Shown: one piece after another, positions 3,905 through 9,215 of the stretch
Layout of the letters: each line of letters begins with the position of its first letter
How positions within the stretch are numbered: position 1 is the stretch's first letter
Assembly (NCBI GenBank): GCA_018303045.1
Contig: JAGVYX010000073.1
Span: 1-9,215 of the forward strand
Origin: Candidatus Woesearchaeota archaeon
Lineage (GTDB): Archaea > Nanobdellota > Nanobdellia > Woesearchaeales > GW2011-AR9
Length of the DNA: 9,215 bases
Reading direction: 5' to 3'
Notes under the pieces: model-generated
The model's database searches: none
The model's input: only the letters and a program-made list of their open reading frames with translations
What the model was told of the DNA's origin: nothing
Program-made: the position numbers and the translations under genes

Positions 3905-4579
3905 TTATTTTTCTTGCCGATCTTAATGATTTTACTGTTCTTTTTTGTTGGCGAGTTATTCTTTAATTCTGAGACCATTAAAACTTTTATTCTCCGCTTT
4001 GGCATTTGGGCCCCTCTGATAGTAATTGTTTTGCAAATACTGCAATCCATGGTTTCGGTTATACCTTCGCAGATAACTACTATTGTGGCCGGCTTTTTAT
4101 TTGGCCCTGTGCTGGGATTGTTATACGCATTAATTGGCGCGACTATCGGATCATCAGCGATTTTTTTAATTTCCCGCAGGTTTGGCCAGAAATTAGCCTT
4201 AAAATTTTTTAGCCTGCGGGACCTGTCGCATTTTGAAGCTTTTTTTAAGCAGAAAAAATCTTGGGCTTTATTCTTAGCTAGAATTGCTCCGATTTTTCCC
4301 AATGACTTGGTCAGCATCGCCGGCGGATTAACGAACATTTCCTTCGGCCAATTTACGGCATTATCCACTCTGGGATTTATCGCGCAGATGGCGGTTTTAG
4401 TATTATTTGGCTCCCAATTAGCTGAAGGCTCGGTTAACGCCAGTTTAATCATTATCTCAGTATTAGCGGGTATCTTATTAATGATCGTATTATTCAAAGA
4501 ACAAATCCGGCGAATGGTGATTAAGGATTTGCATAAAGTAGAGAAAAGCCTAAAACAGGGGGTAAAAATTGTCTTTTAA
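3851..4579 (+). CDS. VTT-domain (DedA/TVP38-like, SNARE-associated) membrane protein
   Basis: A 242-aa polytopic membrane protein. After a Lys-rich cytosolic start, a first hydrophobic helix covers about residues 19-38 and a second about 54-70. The VTT core (about 72-192) shows IPSQITTIVAGFLFGPVLG, then GATIGSSAIFLISRRFG (the conserved Gly/Arg re-entrant pattern), then APIFPNDLVSIAGGLTNIS and a further helix. A last helix spans about 196-215, followed by a basic tail. VTT/DedA proteins are linked to lipid scrambling or transport and membrane homeostasis; the substrate here is unknown. Start choice is uncertain because a 46-bp duplication multiplies the ATGs: 3851 and 3875 are both in frame, and 3875 would remove eight Lys-rich residues. 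The 3' end overlaps the CCA-enzyme start by 11 bp, so the two are co-transcribed. Confidence 0.85.
   Translation: MLKKIRFIMLKKEKNYAELFFLPILMILLFFFVGELFFNSETIKTFILRFGIWAPLIVIVLQILQSMVSVIPSQITTIVAGFLFGPVLGLLYALIGATIGSSAIFLISRRFGQKLALKFFSLRDLSHFEAFFKQKKSWALFLARIAPIFPNDLVSIAGGLTNISFGQFTALSTLGFIAQMAVLVLFGSQLAEGSVNASLIIISVLAGILLMIVLFKEQIRRMVIKDLHKVEKSLKQGVKIVF
4557..4571 (+). promoter_or_regulatory. Shine-Dalgarno motif that fixes the TTG start of the CCA enzyme
   Basis: AGGGGGT followed by five A residues precedes TTG at 4569. This is a good match to the archaeal 16S tail and an ideal spacing. There is no in-frame ATG or GTG near the beginning of the conserved region, so the ribosome-binding site decides for TTG inside the upstream gene. 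Confidence 0.7.
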
Positions 4580-5819
4580 GGAACGTTTTCTAACGAATGT
4601 TTTAGCTAAAATCAAGCCTGGTGAACCAGAGCGAACGGCCTTTAAGGCAGTTGCCGATTCATTTTTGCAATTGCTTAATGCTCGGCTTAAACAGGCTCAG
4701 GCCATTATGGGCGGAAGCGGAGCTAAGGATACCTGGCTGGCGGGAAGCCATGATGCAGATATTTTTGTTCTGTTTAACTACCAAAAATTCTCCTCCAAAT
4801 CAGCAGAATTATCCGGCCTGTTAGAACCGATCTTAAAAAAGACTTTTCCCAAGGAAAAAATTAATCGCGTCCATGGCAGCCGAGATTATTTTCAGTTAAA
4901 TTACAAACAGTTTTTTTTCGAGGTGATTCCGATCTTAAACATTTCTTCCGCTAAACAGGCTCTTAACATTACCGATGTTTCCCCCCTGCATTCTCGATGG
5001 GTTAACCAGCATACAAAAAAACTTAAAGAGGAGATTAGATTGCTTAAACAATTTTGCAAAGCCCAGAAAGGATATGGCGCAGAATCTTACATCGGCGGTT
5101 TTAGCGGCTATGTTCTGGAGATTTTAGTTGCGGCTTATGGCTCTTTCAAAAATGTCTTAATTGCCAGCAAAAATTGGAAGATTAATACTGTTATTGATGT
5201 GAAGAAACATTACCGAAACAGCCAGGCCTTATTTGAATTAAACGCTTCCAAGCGTTCTCCTTTGATCGTTATTGATCCGGTAGATAAGTCCAGAAATGCG
5301 GCCGCGGCCTTAACTTTAGACAAATTTTCTTTGTTTAAAGATAAAGCTAAGGACTATTTGAAAAATCCTGGCGAAGATTTCTTCGTAAGACAACCGCTAA
5401 CCAAGGATGCTCTAAAGATAATTTATCCCGATCAGACTCTGGTCTATGTGGAAGCGCAGGAATTTAAAGGCAAAAGAGATGTGGTTGGGTCAAAATTGTT
5501 AAAGGCCTTTGCTTATTTAAAACAAAATCTGCAAAAATTCGAGATAGTTTTTGCCGACTGGGACTGGAATAAGTTCTATTTTGTTGTGAAAAAAGGCCAG
5601 TTGCCGGAATTTGCAGAGAAATCAGGGCCTCCGCTGGCTATGGAAGAGGCCGTAGCTAATTTTAAAAAGAAAAATAAATCAACTTATGTTAAATCCGGCC
5701 GTATTTATAGTAAAATCAAAATTAAGCATTTCCGGCTGGACTCCCATTTAAAACAATTGTTTGCTGATGATTACTTTAAAAAAAAGGTTCAGAAAGTAAG
5801 AATCTGTAGGTTATTGTAA
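4569..5819 (+). CDS. cca: Archaeal class I CCA-adding enzyme (tRNA nucleotidyltransferase)
   Basis: Adds or repairs the 3' CCA of tRNAs from CTP and ATP without a nucleic acid template; 416 aa, a little shorter than typical archaeal enzymes. The nucleotidyltransferase motif is GGSGAKDTWLAGSHDADIF (about residues 48-66): Gly-Ser helix turn, KDTWL, then the metal-binding pair Asp62 and Asp64. The usual third carboxylate, Asp in A. fulgidus, aligns with Glu118 in FFEVIPILNI, a conservative change. VHGSRDYFQ and ITDVSPLHSRWVN are family motifs, and GGFSGYVLEILVAAYGSF is the central-domain helix. The C-terminal half (VIDPVDKSRNAAAALT, then an RNA-binding tail domain) is complete. Translation starts at TTG with a strong ribosome-binding site, overlapping the VTT gene. 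Since none of the tRNAs in this window encode CCA, this activity is essential. No in-frame defects were seen. Confidence 0.93.
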   Translation: MSFKERFLTNVLAKIKPGEPERTAFKAVADSFLQLLNARLKQAQAIMGGSGAKDTWLAGSHDADIFVLFNYQKFSSKSAELSGLLEPILKKTFPKEKINRVHGSRDYFQLNYKQFFFEVIPILNISSAKQALNITDVSPLHSRWVNQHTKKLKEEIRLLKQFCKAQKGYGAESYIGGFSGYVLEILVAAYGSFKNVLIASKNWKINTVIDVKKHYRNSQALFELNASKRSPLIVIDPVDKSRNAAAALTLDKFSLFKDKAKDYLKNPGEDFFVRQPLTKDALKIIYPDQTLVYVEAQEFKGKRDVVGSKLLKAFAYLKQNLQKFEIVFADWDWNKFYFVVKKGQLPEFAEKSGPPLAMEEAVANFKKKNKSTYVKSGRIYSKIKIKHFRLDSHLKQLFADDYFKKKVQKVRICRLL

Positions 5820-5825
5820 AGAAAT

Positions 5826-5835
5826 CTATAAAAAG
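5826..5835 (+). promoter_or_regulatory. TATA box for the zinc-ribbon gene at 5858
   Basis: CTATAAAAAG is centred about 27 bp before ATG 5858, predicting a leaderless transcript starting at that codon. Confidence 0.6.
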
Positions 5836-5857
5836 GCGGACATTACTGGTTAGTTCT

Positions 5858-6277
5858 ATGGATGTAAATAGTTATATGGATGTAAAATCGCTCTGTCGGG
5901 TGTGCAATAATTTTGTGTCAGCCAGCCTGTTTAGATTGCATCATGATTATAAGCAAATGGTCTGCCCGACCTGCTTTTCTGGAAAAACCAAGCAGAAGGA
6001 AGAACAGGAACGGGAGTTAAAGCAGCAGGAAATTAAAGCAGCTAAAGCTAAACCTCGGGGATGGGATGCGGATGATGAATATTTAGAGAAAATGGCGCGC
6101 ATTAAACGTGAAGAGAATCAGGCTCAGTTTACTAAAATTGCCGGAACCAATGAAGTGAAAGCTCAATGCAGCGCCTGCAAGTATGTTTTTAAATACGACC
6201 CTTTCAAAAAGAAGCCTTACAATTGCCCGTACTGCAATGTGGAAGTTCCTAAGCTGAAAAATTATAATTTGTTATGA
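5858..6277 (+). CDS. Zinc-ribbon protein with charged helical linker, 139 aa
   Basis: The N-terminal ribbon uses C13/C16 (CRVC) and C36/C39 (CPTC). The C-terminal ribbon uses C104/C107 (CSAC) and C123/C126 (CPYC). Between them lies a Lys/Glu/Gln-rich stretch of about 60 residues (KQKEEQERELKQQEIKAAKAK and onward) likely to be a long helix or coiled coil. This dumbbell layout suggests a small nucleic-acid or ribosome-associated adaptor, but no named family is recognised. The final CPYC-containing ribbon resembles the second ribbon of the protein at 3491-3766, so the two may be distant relatives. Two in-frame ATGs occur in a short repeat, ATGGATGTAAA; the first (5858) fits the TATA box spacing, the second (5876) would remove six residues. 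The gene stands apart from cca by 38 bp with its own promoter. Confidence 0.82.
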   Translation: MDVNSYMDVKSLCRVCNNFVSASLFRLHHDYKQMVCPTCFSGKTKQKEEQERELKQQEIKAAKAKPRGWDADDEYLEKMARIKREENQAQFTKIAGTNEVKAQCSACKYVFKYDPFKKKPYNCPYCNVEVPKLKNYNLL

Positions 6278-6282
6278 AGGGC

Positions 6283-6630
6283 TTAGTAGAAAGTCTCTGG
6301 ATATTTAGTTCCTATGTTGTAAGCTATCATTCTCATGTAGATTTCTGCTCGCTGTGTGCGAGCAGTTAAACCACGAACGTGGTTTCCAAATAGTCTTTTC
6401 AGAGCAGAAAGAGACATTCAATCAAATTCCTCTGCCAATATTGACTATAATCAAAACAATCCTTAAGTTGTTTTCTTAACTGACCTTTAGCCCAGTTCTT
6501 TTTAACAGGAATAATGCTATATCTTCCTTGCTCACGTAAACTGCGATGTAGCTTCTCTGAATCATACAACTTGTCCATCAGGATAAGTTCGATTTCTTCT
6601 GGGCATATCAGAAAATGAAACGCTATGGGG
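6283..6630 (-). pseudogene. IS4/IS5-type DDE transposase remnant (frameshifted, truncated)
   Basis: On the minus strand, reading from about 6630 down to 6409, one frame gives PIAFHFLICPEEIELILM, then DKLYDSEKLHRSLREQG, SIIPVKKNW and FDYSQYWQRNLIECLF. A second frame continues SALKRLFGNHVRG, TARTQRAEIYMRMIAYNIG and stops at 6283-6285. Restoring one T in the CTCTTT run (plus-strand AAA at 6408-6410) joins them and recreates Y-x2-R-x3-E-x6-K, the YREK signature of IS4/IS5-type transposases, with the preceding D in MDKLYDS. The N-terminal half is missing, and the IPIAF segment abuts ICPEEIE directly, where family members have more residues, so an internal deletion is also likely. No intact terminal inverted repeats were seen. 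It is an inactive insertion-sequence fossil between the zinc-ribbon gene and the oxidoreductase. Confidence 0.8.
6345..6385. repeat. Two adjacent hairpins inside the transposase remnant
   Basis: CTGCTCGC-TGTGT-GCGAGCAG (6345-6365, 8-bp perfect stem) is followed two bases later by AAACCAC-GAAC-GTGGTTT (6368-6385, 7-bp perfect stem). Both fall in coding sequence for the C-terminal part of the transposase. Confidence 0.75.
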
Positions 6631-6653
6631 AAGCATAGCCAGAGCTATGCTTC
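6630..6653. repeat. 10-bp perfect palindromic hairpin
   Basis: GAAGCATAGC (6630-6639), loop CAGA, GCTATGCTTC (6644-6653). It lies at the upstream boundary of the recognisable transposase remnant and may mark the end of a small inserted palindrome or a deletion junction. Confidence 0.85.
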
Positions 6654-6667
6654 AATTATGCAACACA

Positions 6668-6774
6668 GCAGGTTTCTTATCAGAACCATAACTGTATCCA
6701 GTTAAGGCAGGTTTCTTATCAGATCTATAACTTTATCTGATCAAATAACTTTACAAATAACTTTATCTGGTCAA
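6668..6774. repeat. Degenerate direct repeats (39-bp period, then 18-bp motif)
   Basis: Two 39-bp units (6668-6706 and 6707-6745) share GCAGGTTTCTTATCAGA and a related second half. They are followed by ATAACTTTATCTGRTCAA at 6727-6744 and 6757-6774 with a partial copy at 6745-6753. Read on the minus strand, the 39-bp units encode YxSDKKPA-type peptides. The last copy overlaps the 3' end of the oxidoreductase gene, contributing its final codons and stop. Confidence 0.75.
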
Positions 6775-8049
6775 GGCGCGCAAATGGCTAAGCAGAAAAG
6801 ACAACGGTTTTCCCAGAAATTGCTGCAGTCCTTCGGATATAAAAAACCGGCGATTAATTCCTAAATACTTTGAATAATCTTCTGTCTTTTCATCCAATAA
6901 TCTCCTAGCCGCATAATCTCCGCAAAATGCCGCAAAAGGCAGGCCAGCACAGCCCATAACGTATTGTATGGACTTATTTTTGGGATCATAATCCACAATG
7001 GGTATCAAATCTTTTGTTACATCAATTAAGCCATTCCAATAATAAGGAAATTTAACATGCTCCAAAAACGGAAAATGGCTCCTGAAATCTTTAATTACTC
7101 GATTAATTACCCACGGAGAGTTAAAATGCTTAGGGTACCAGGTAGTCAAGGCAGAACCGCCGCCGATAATCAGGCGGTTATTGCCGATAATGCGATAATG
7201 CGTGTATTCATGCCGGGTATCCCAGCACATCATTCTCTGGCCTGGAAAGATCTTTTTTATTTCTAATTTGCTTAAAGGCTCGCTTACCGCTAGAAAGGAC
7301 TGGACATGGTAATATTTCTTGGAAATGTCCTTATCAAATTCATTGGTCATCTTATCTATGCAAACAATAATATTATCCGCCTGGCAGGAGCCCAGGTGGG
7401 TTTTAGCGGCATTATTCTTTATTTTATGCGCCTCCGTCCCCTCATAAACCCTAACGCCTTTTTTTAACAGCGCTTTTTTTAATTCCTGCGCATACACTAA
7501 TGAGTTAATACCATAACCATTGCGGGATCTTAAGCCAGCATGATAGCCTCTGCTGGGATGTATTAACTGGAGTTTTTTTGAATTGCAGAATGCGGACGAA
7601 TAACCGAGTTTCTTCAATGCGCGCGCTTCTTCTTTTAATATTTCTATATCTCCCCGGCTGATGGCTAAATAAAAAGCATCCTGCTTTTGCAGGTCGCAGT
7701 TTAAATTATTTTTTTTAATAGCATTAACGATAAGATTAATTCCCTGGACTGGAATCTCATAAATCAGTTTTGCTTCTTTAATCCCAAATAATCCAATAAG
7801 CTGTGTAAGATCGCTCTCTGTTGAAGGCGTCAGAAATCCCCCGCTTTTTCCAGACGAGCTTCCTCCGCAAATGCTTCTTTCCAGAAGAACAACGTCTTTT
7901 CCGCTTTCAGCAAGGCGAAGCGCGGCATGCAATCCGGCAAATCCTCCACCAATCACCAGAACATCGCAGGAAATTCTGCCCATCAAGGGAGGACAAAAAT
8001 TGGTTCTGGTATTTAGCAGATCAGTGTGCAGCCAATTTTCATAGATCAT
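6763..8049 (-). CDS. FAD-dependent oxidoreductase, DAO family (OrdL/PuuB-like)
   Basis: A 428-aa flavoprotein of the D-amino-acid-oxidase/glycine-oxidase fold, probably oxidising an amine or amino acid; the substrate is unknown. CDVLVIGGGFAGLHAALRL (about 28-46) is the Rossmann FAD motif, and Glu57 in VVLLER would bind the ribose. SSSGKSGGFL (about 64-73) matches the ASGRNGG loop of PuuB/OrdL proteins. DAFYLA, then RSRNGYGINSLVYAQELKKAL and VRVYEGTEAHKI are family-like. NNRLIIGGG and GCAGLPFAAFCGDYAARRL give the C-terminal FAD contact. Length is normal for this group. The start is set by GAGGTTT six bases before ATG on this strand and a TATA box about 40 bp upstream. The C-terminal residues and stop fall within a direct repeat that recurs in the downstream debris, so the natural end may have been altered. 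No pathway partner is encoded next to it. Confidence 0.85.
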   Translation of the reverse strand: MIYENWLHTDLLNTRTNFCPPLMGRISCDVLVIGGGFAGLHAALRLAESGKDVVLLERSICGGSSSGKSGGFLTPSTESDLTQLIGLFGIKEAKLIYEIPVQGINLIVNAIKKNNLNCDLQKQDAFYLAISRGDIEILKEEARALKKLGYSSAFCNSKKLQLIHPSRGYHAGLRSRNGYGINSLVYAQELKKALLKKGVRVYEGTEAHKIKNNAAKTHLGSCQADNIIVCIDKMTNEFDKDISKKYYHVQSFLAVSEPLSKLEIKKIFPGQRMMCWDTRHEYTHYRIIGNNRLIIGGGSALTTWYPKHFNSPWVINRVIKDFRSHFPFLEHVKFPYYWNGLIDVTKDLIPIVDYDPKNKSIQYVMGCAGLPFAAFCGDYAARRLLDEKTEDYSKYLGINRRFFISEGLQQFLGKPLSFLLSHLRALTR

Positions 8050-8083
8050 CTGAAACCTCTTCGTTAATTAAGGAACGCTTAAT

Positions 8084-8095
8084 AATATATAAATT
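8084..8095 (-). promoter_or_regulatory. TATA box for the FAD oxidoreductase
   Basis: On the minus strand AATTTATATATT lies about 40 bp before the start codon, giving a leader of roughly 14 nt that contains the GAGGT ribosome-binding motif (about 8054-8058). Confidence 0.55.
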
Positions 8096-8099
8096 TTGG

Positions 8100-8119
8100 T
8101 TTTGAGCGGTTTTGAGCGA
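8100..8119. promoter_or_regulatory. Two 10-bp direct repeats between divergent promoters
   Basis: TTTTGAGCGG and TTTTGAGCGA are directly adjacent, one helical turn apart. They sit just outside the oxidoreductase TATA box and about 45 bp upstream of the TATA box of the small membrane-protein gene. This is a plausible operator for a regulator acting on one or both genes, by inference only. Confidence 0.4.
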
Positions 8120-8160
8120 TAGACTATAATAAACAGTTCTTAACTCTTAAATTACAAGAA

Positions 8161-8170
8161 AAATATATAT
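8161..8170 (+). promoter_or_regulatory. TATA-like box for the small membrane protein
   Basis: AAATATATAT is centred about 28 bp before ATG 8194, predicting a leaderless mRNA. This favours ATG 8194 over the in-frame TTG at 8170, which would lie upstream of the transcription start. Confidence 0.5.
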
Positions 8171-8193
8171 TGACAAAAGAGATTATCCACCAA

Positions 8194-8457
8194 ATGTTTA
8201 ATATTCAATGGAAAGAAGTCTTAATTGCTTCCATAGTCATTGGAGCAATTAGCCCATTTCTAACGTTCACTTTATCATTTTATGGGAATGCCAGTTCTTT
8301 AATAGTTAATCCATTGTTAGGAGTTATTGCTGCCGGATTAGTATTAAACAAGCAGTTGAATGCAAAATCATCCTGGGGAATTTTTATCGGCATGATTCTG
8401 ACCGGGTTAGTTTCCTGGATTATTGAAATAGTTATGGATACATTGAAATTTTTATGA
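8194..8457 (+). CDS. Small membrane protein, 87 aa, three predicted helices
   Basis: No family is recognised. Hydrophobic segments are about residues 9-28 (VLIASIVIGAISPFLTFTLS), 34-52 (ASSLIVNPLLGVIAAGLVL) and 62-82 (WGIFIGMILTGLVSWIIEIV), with short polar links (NKQLNAKSS before the third). The short N-terminus is probably cytosolic. An alternative TTG start at 8170 adds eight residues (MTKEIIHQ) but conflicts with the TATA box spacing and lacks a ribosome-binding motif. The gene is divergent from the FAD oxidoreductase across a promoter region with 10-bp direct repeats, so joint regulation is possible. Function cannot be inferred. Confidence 0.7.
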   Translation: MFNIQWKEVLIASIVIGAISPFLTFTLSFYGNASSLIVNPLLGVIAAGLVLNKQLNAKSSWGIFIGMILTGLVSWIIEIVMDTLKFL

Positions 8458-8530
8458 TTATACTACTATTTTAAGGGGTAGTTTTCTAAAAATTAATTAA
8501 ACTTTTCGGAGATACTGAAATAAAACGAAG

Positions 8531-8541
8531 TATTTATAAAT
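8531..8541 (+). promoter_or_regulatory. TATA-like box for the 148-aa hypothetical gene
   Basis: TATTTATAAAT is centred about 29 bp before ATG 8565. A GGGGTGAT motif (8543-8550) looks like a ribosome-binding site but is 14 nt from the ATG and would lie upstream of the predicted transcript start, so its role is doubtful. Confidence 0.45.
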
Positions 8542-8564
8542 CGGGGTGATTTTGATAGTTAAAG

Positions 8565-9011
8565 ATGTACCAATCACTAAAACTAATAGGGCCTAGTTTA
8601 AACCAAACTAAACCAGTATTAGATTTGAGTTCAGTAAGAGAAGCAGCAAGCACTTTATATTCTGAAGCCATTCGTCAATTAAGAATTGAAGCAGAGAAAA
8701 GACAGAGAGATAATCAAGCGAGAGGATTATTTGTTAAAAAGTATGACTTAACAACAAATCTTGACTCAACTGTTTCTGCTGCAGCTATTTCTAGCCGATA
8801 TGAAACATTAGTTCGAGAATATATGCTTAATCCTAATAGACTAAGAAAAGGTGATACCGAGAGTAATAACATTCAACTATTTGATAAGGGATATATATCC
8901 CAGAATAATGGCCCTTATCAACTTGAGAACTATAATAACCGTTATCAACTTATGAACTATAGATACGATGGCCCTGTAGAAAGTCTTTCAGGCAATAACG
9001 ACGACGATTGA
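8565..9011 (+). CDS. Hypothetical protein, 148 aa, Asn/Tyr-rich tail
   Basis: No family is recognised. The N-terminal third is polar, followed by a charged helix (SVREAASTLYSEAIRQLRI, then EAEKRQRDNQARG). A middle segment reads SSRYETLVREYMLNPNRLRKG. The C-terminal 40 residues are Asn-, Tyr- and Asp-rich with a short internal repeat, YQLENYNNR then YQLMNYRYD, and end in NNDDD, so that part is probably disordered. There is no signal peptide, membrane segment or Cys. ATG 8565 is the first possible start, since an in-frame TAG lies just upstream. A 10-bp hairpin follows the stop. The TATA-like box at 8531 supports separate transcription. Confidence 0.65.
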   Translation: MYQSLKLIGPSLNQTKPVLDLSSVREAASTLYSEAIRQLRIEAEKRQRDNQARGLFVKKYDLTTNLDSTVSAAAISSRYETLVREYMLNPNRLRKGDTESNNIQLFDKGYISQNNGPYQLENYNNRYQLMNYRYDGPVESLSGNNDDD

Positions 9012-9019
9012 TGTGGAAA

Positions 9020-9048
9020 AAAGAAAGTTTTTGGCAGGAACTTTCTTT
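9020..9048 (+). terminator. Hairpin after the 148-aa gene, possible 3' structure
   Basis: AAAGAAAGTT (9020-9029) and AACTTTCTTT (9039-9048) are perfect reverse complements around a 9-nt loop, 8 bp after the stop codon. No long T-run follows beyond the arm itself, so it may act as an mRNA 3' end stabiliser and not as a true terminator. Confidence 0.45.
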
Positions 9049-9134
9049 GCTAAGCTTCCATAGAAAAGTAAAAAGACTCCCAACTTTGCATAATTCTAGA
9101 AAATTATTTAATTATTACTGCTTATTAGCTTAAA

Positions 9135-9215
9135 ATGTTCTGTAAGACTTGCGGTAAATTATTGCAGCCTAAAACAACTCCTTACGGCAAGTGGATGGCT
9201 TGTTCTGAAGGGCAT
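9135..9215 (+). CDS. Zinc-ribbon protein, transcription factor S-like (3' partial)
   Basis: Only 27 codons are in the window. MFCKTCGKLLQPKTT, then GKWMACSEGH, matches the N-terminal zinc ribbon of archaeal TFS/RpoM-type proteins (MxFCxxCGxLLxPK...C), which promote RNA cleavage by stalled RNA polymerase. The key C-terminal ribbon with the catalytic acidic pair is outside, and other FCxxCGKLL zinc ribbons exist, so identity is tentative. A TATA-like TTATTTAATTAT (9104-9115) is about 26 bp before the ATG, again suggesting a leaderless start. Confidence 0.6.
   Translation, partial: MFCKTCGKLLQPKTTPYGKWMACSEGH

Noticed and set aside
3895..4497. 200-aa open frame on the minus strand
   Set aside because: It lies opposite the VTT membrane-protein gene, has no domain-like composition, and is a shadow of that gene's codon bias.
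7821..8105. 94-aa plus-strand frame opposite the oxidoreductase start
   Set aside because: It is antisense to the Rossmann FAD region of a well-supported gene and shows no recognisable domain.
8170..8193. TTG 8170 as start of the small membrane protein
   Set aside because: It overlaps the TATA-like element and lies upstream of the predicted transcription start; ATG 8194 fits better.

Overview
The window looks like part of an archaeal genome, most likely a DPANN lineage of Woesearchaeota/Pacearchaeota type. That placement is inference. The evidence is a Pth2-type peptidyl-tRNA hydrolase, an archaeal class I CCA-adding enzyme, small multi-CXXC zinc-ribbon proteins, tRNA genes interrupted by archaeal-style introns, and TATA-like boxes about 25-30 bp upstream of starts that would give leaderless or near-leaderless mRNAs. 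No tRNA here encodes its CCA end.

Layout. (1) 1-969: the 3' part of a protein-kinase gene fused to a seven-unit 15-residue Gly/Asn/Ala repeat and a GLxxGLxN-type repeat tail. (2) 1158-1499: Pth2. (3) 1500-1680: two strong inverted repeats, then a cysteine hydrolase of the isochorismatase/nicotinamidase fold (1681-2397). (4) 2401-2982: three tRNA genes, Ser(UGA), Gly(CCC) and Ser(CGA). Each has two introns, one in the anticodon loop (37/38) and one in the T loop (59/60). Gly and Ser(CGA) are separated by only 3 nt and end in a T9 run. (5) 3123-3766: an unrecognised 123-aa protein convergent with a double zinc-ribbon protein. (6) 3805-5819: a tandem 46-bp duplication at the start of a VTT/DedA-type membrane protein gene, which overlaps a TTG-initiated CCA-adding enzyme gene. 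(7) 5858-6277: a second zinc-ribbon protein. (8) 6278-6775: a frameshifted, internally deleted transposase remnant with hairpins and degenerate 39-bp repeats. (9) 6763-8049 (minus): an FAD-dependent amine/amino-acid oxidoreductase, divergent from a small three-helix membrane protein (8194-8457). (10) 8565-9011: an unrecognised 148-aa protein followed by a hairpin. (11) 9135 onward: the start of a zinc-ribbon gene resembling transcription factor S.

Functional theme. tRNA biology runs through the first two thirds: Pth2 recycles peptidyl-tRNA, the CCA enzyme finishes the CCA-less tRNAs, and the tRNA cluster itself needs six splicing events. The most unusual content is that cluster. Every tRNA carries a T-loop intron at the same position. 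The two Ser T-loop introns are nearly identical and contain a T-arm-like motif. The two Ser anticodon introns share a hairpin with compensatory base changes.
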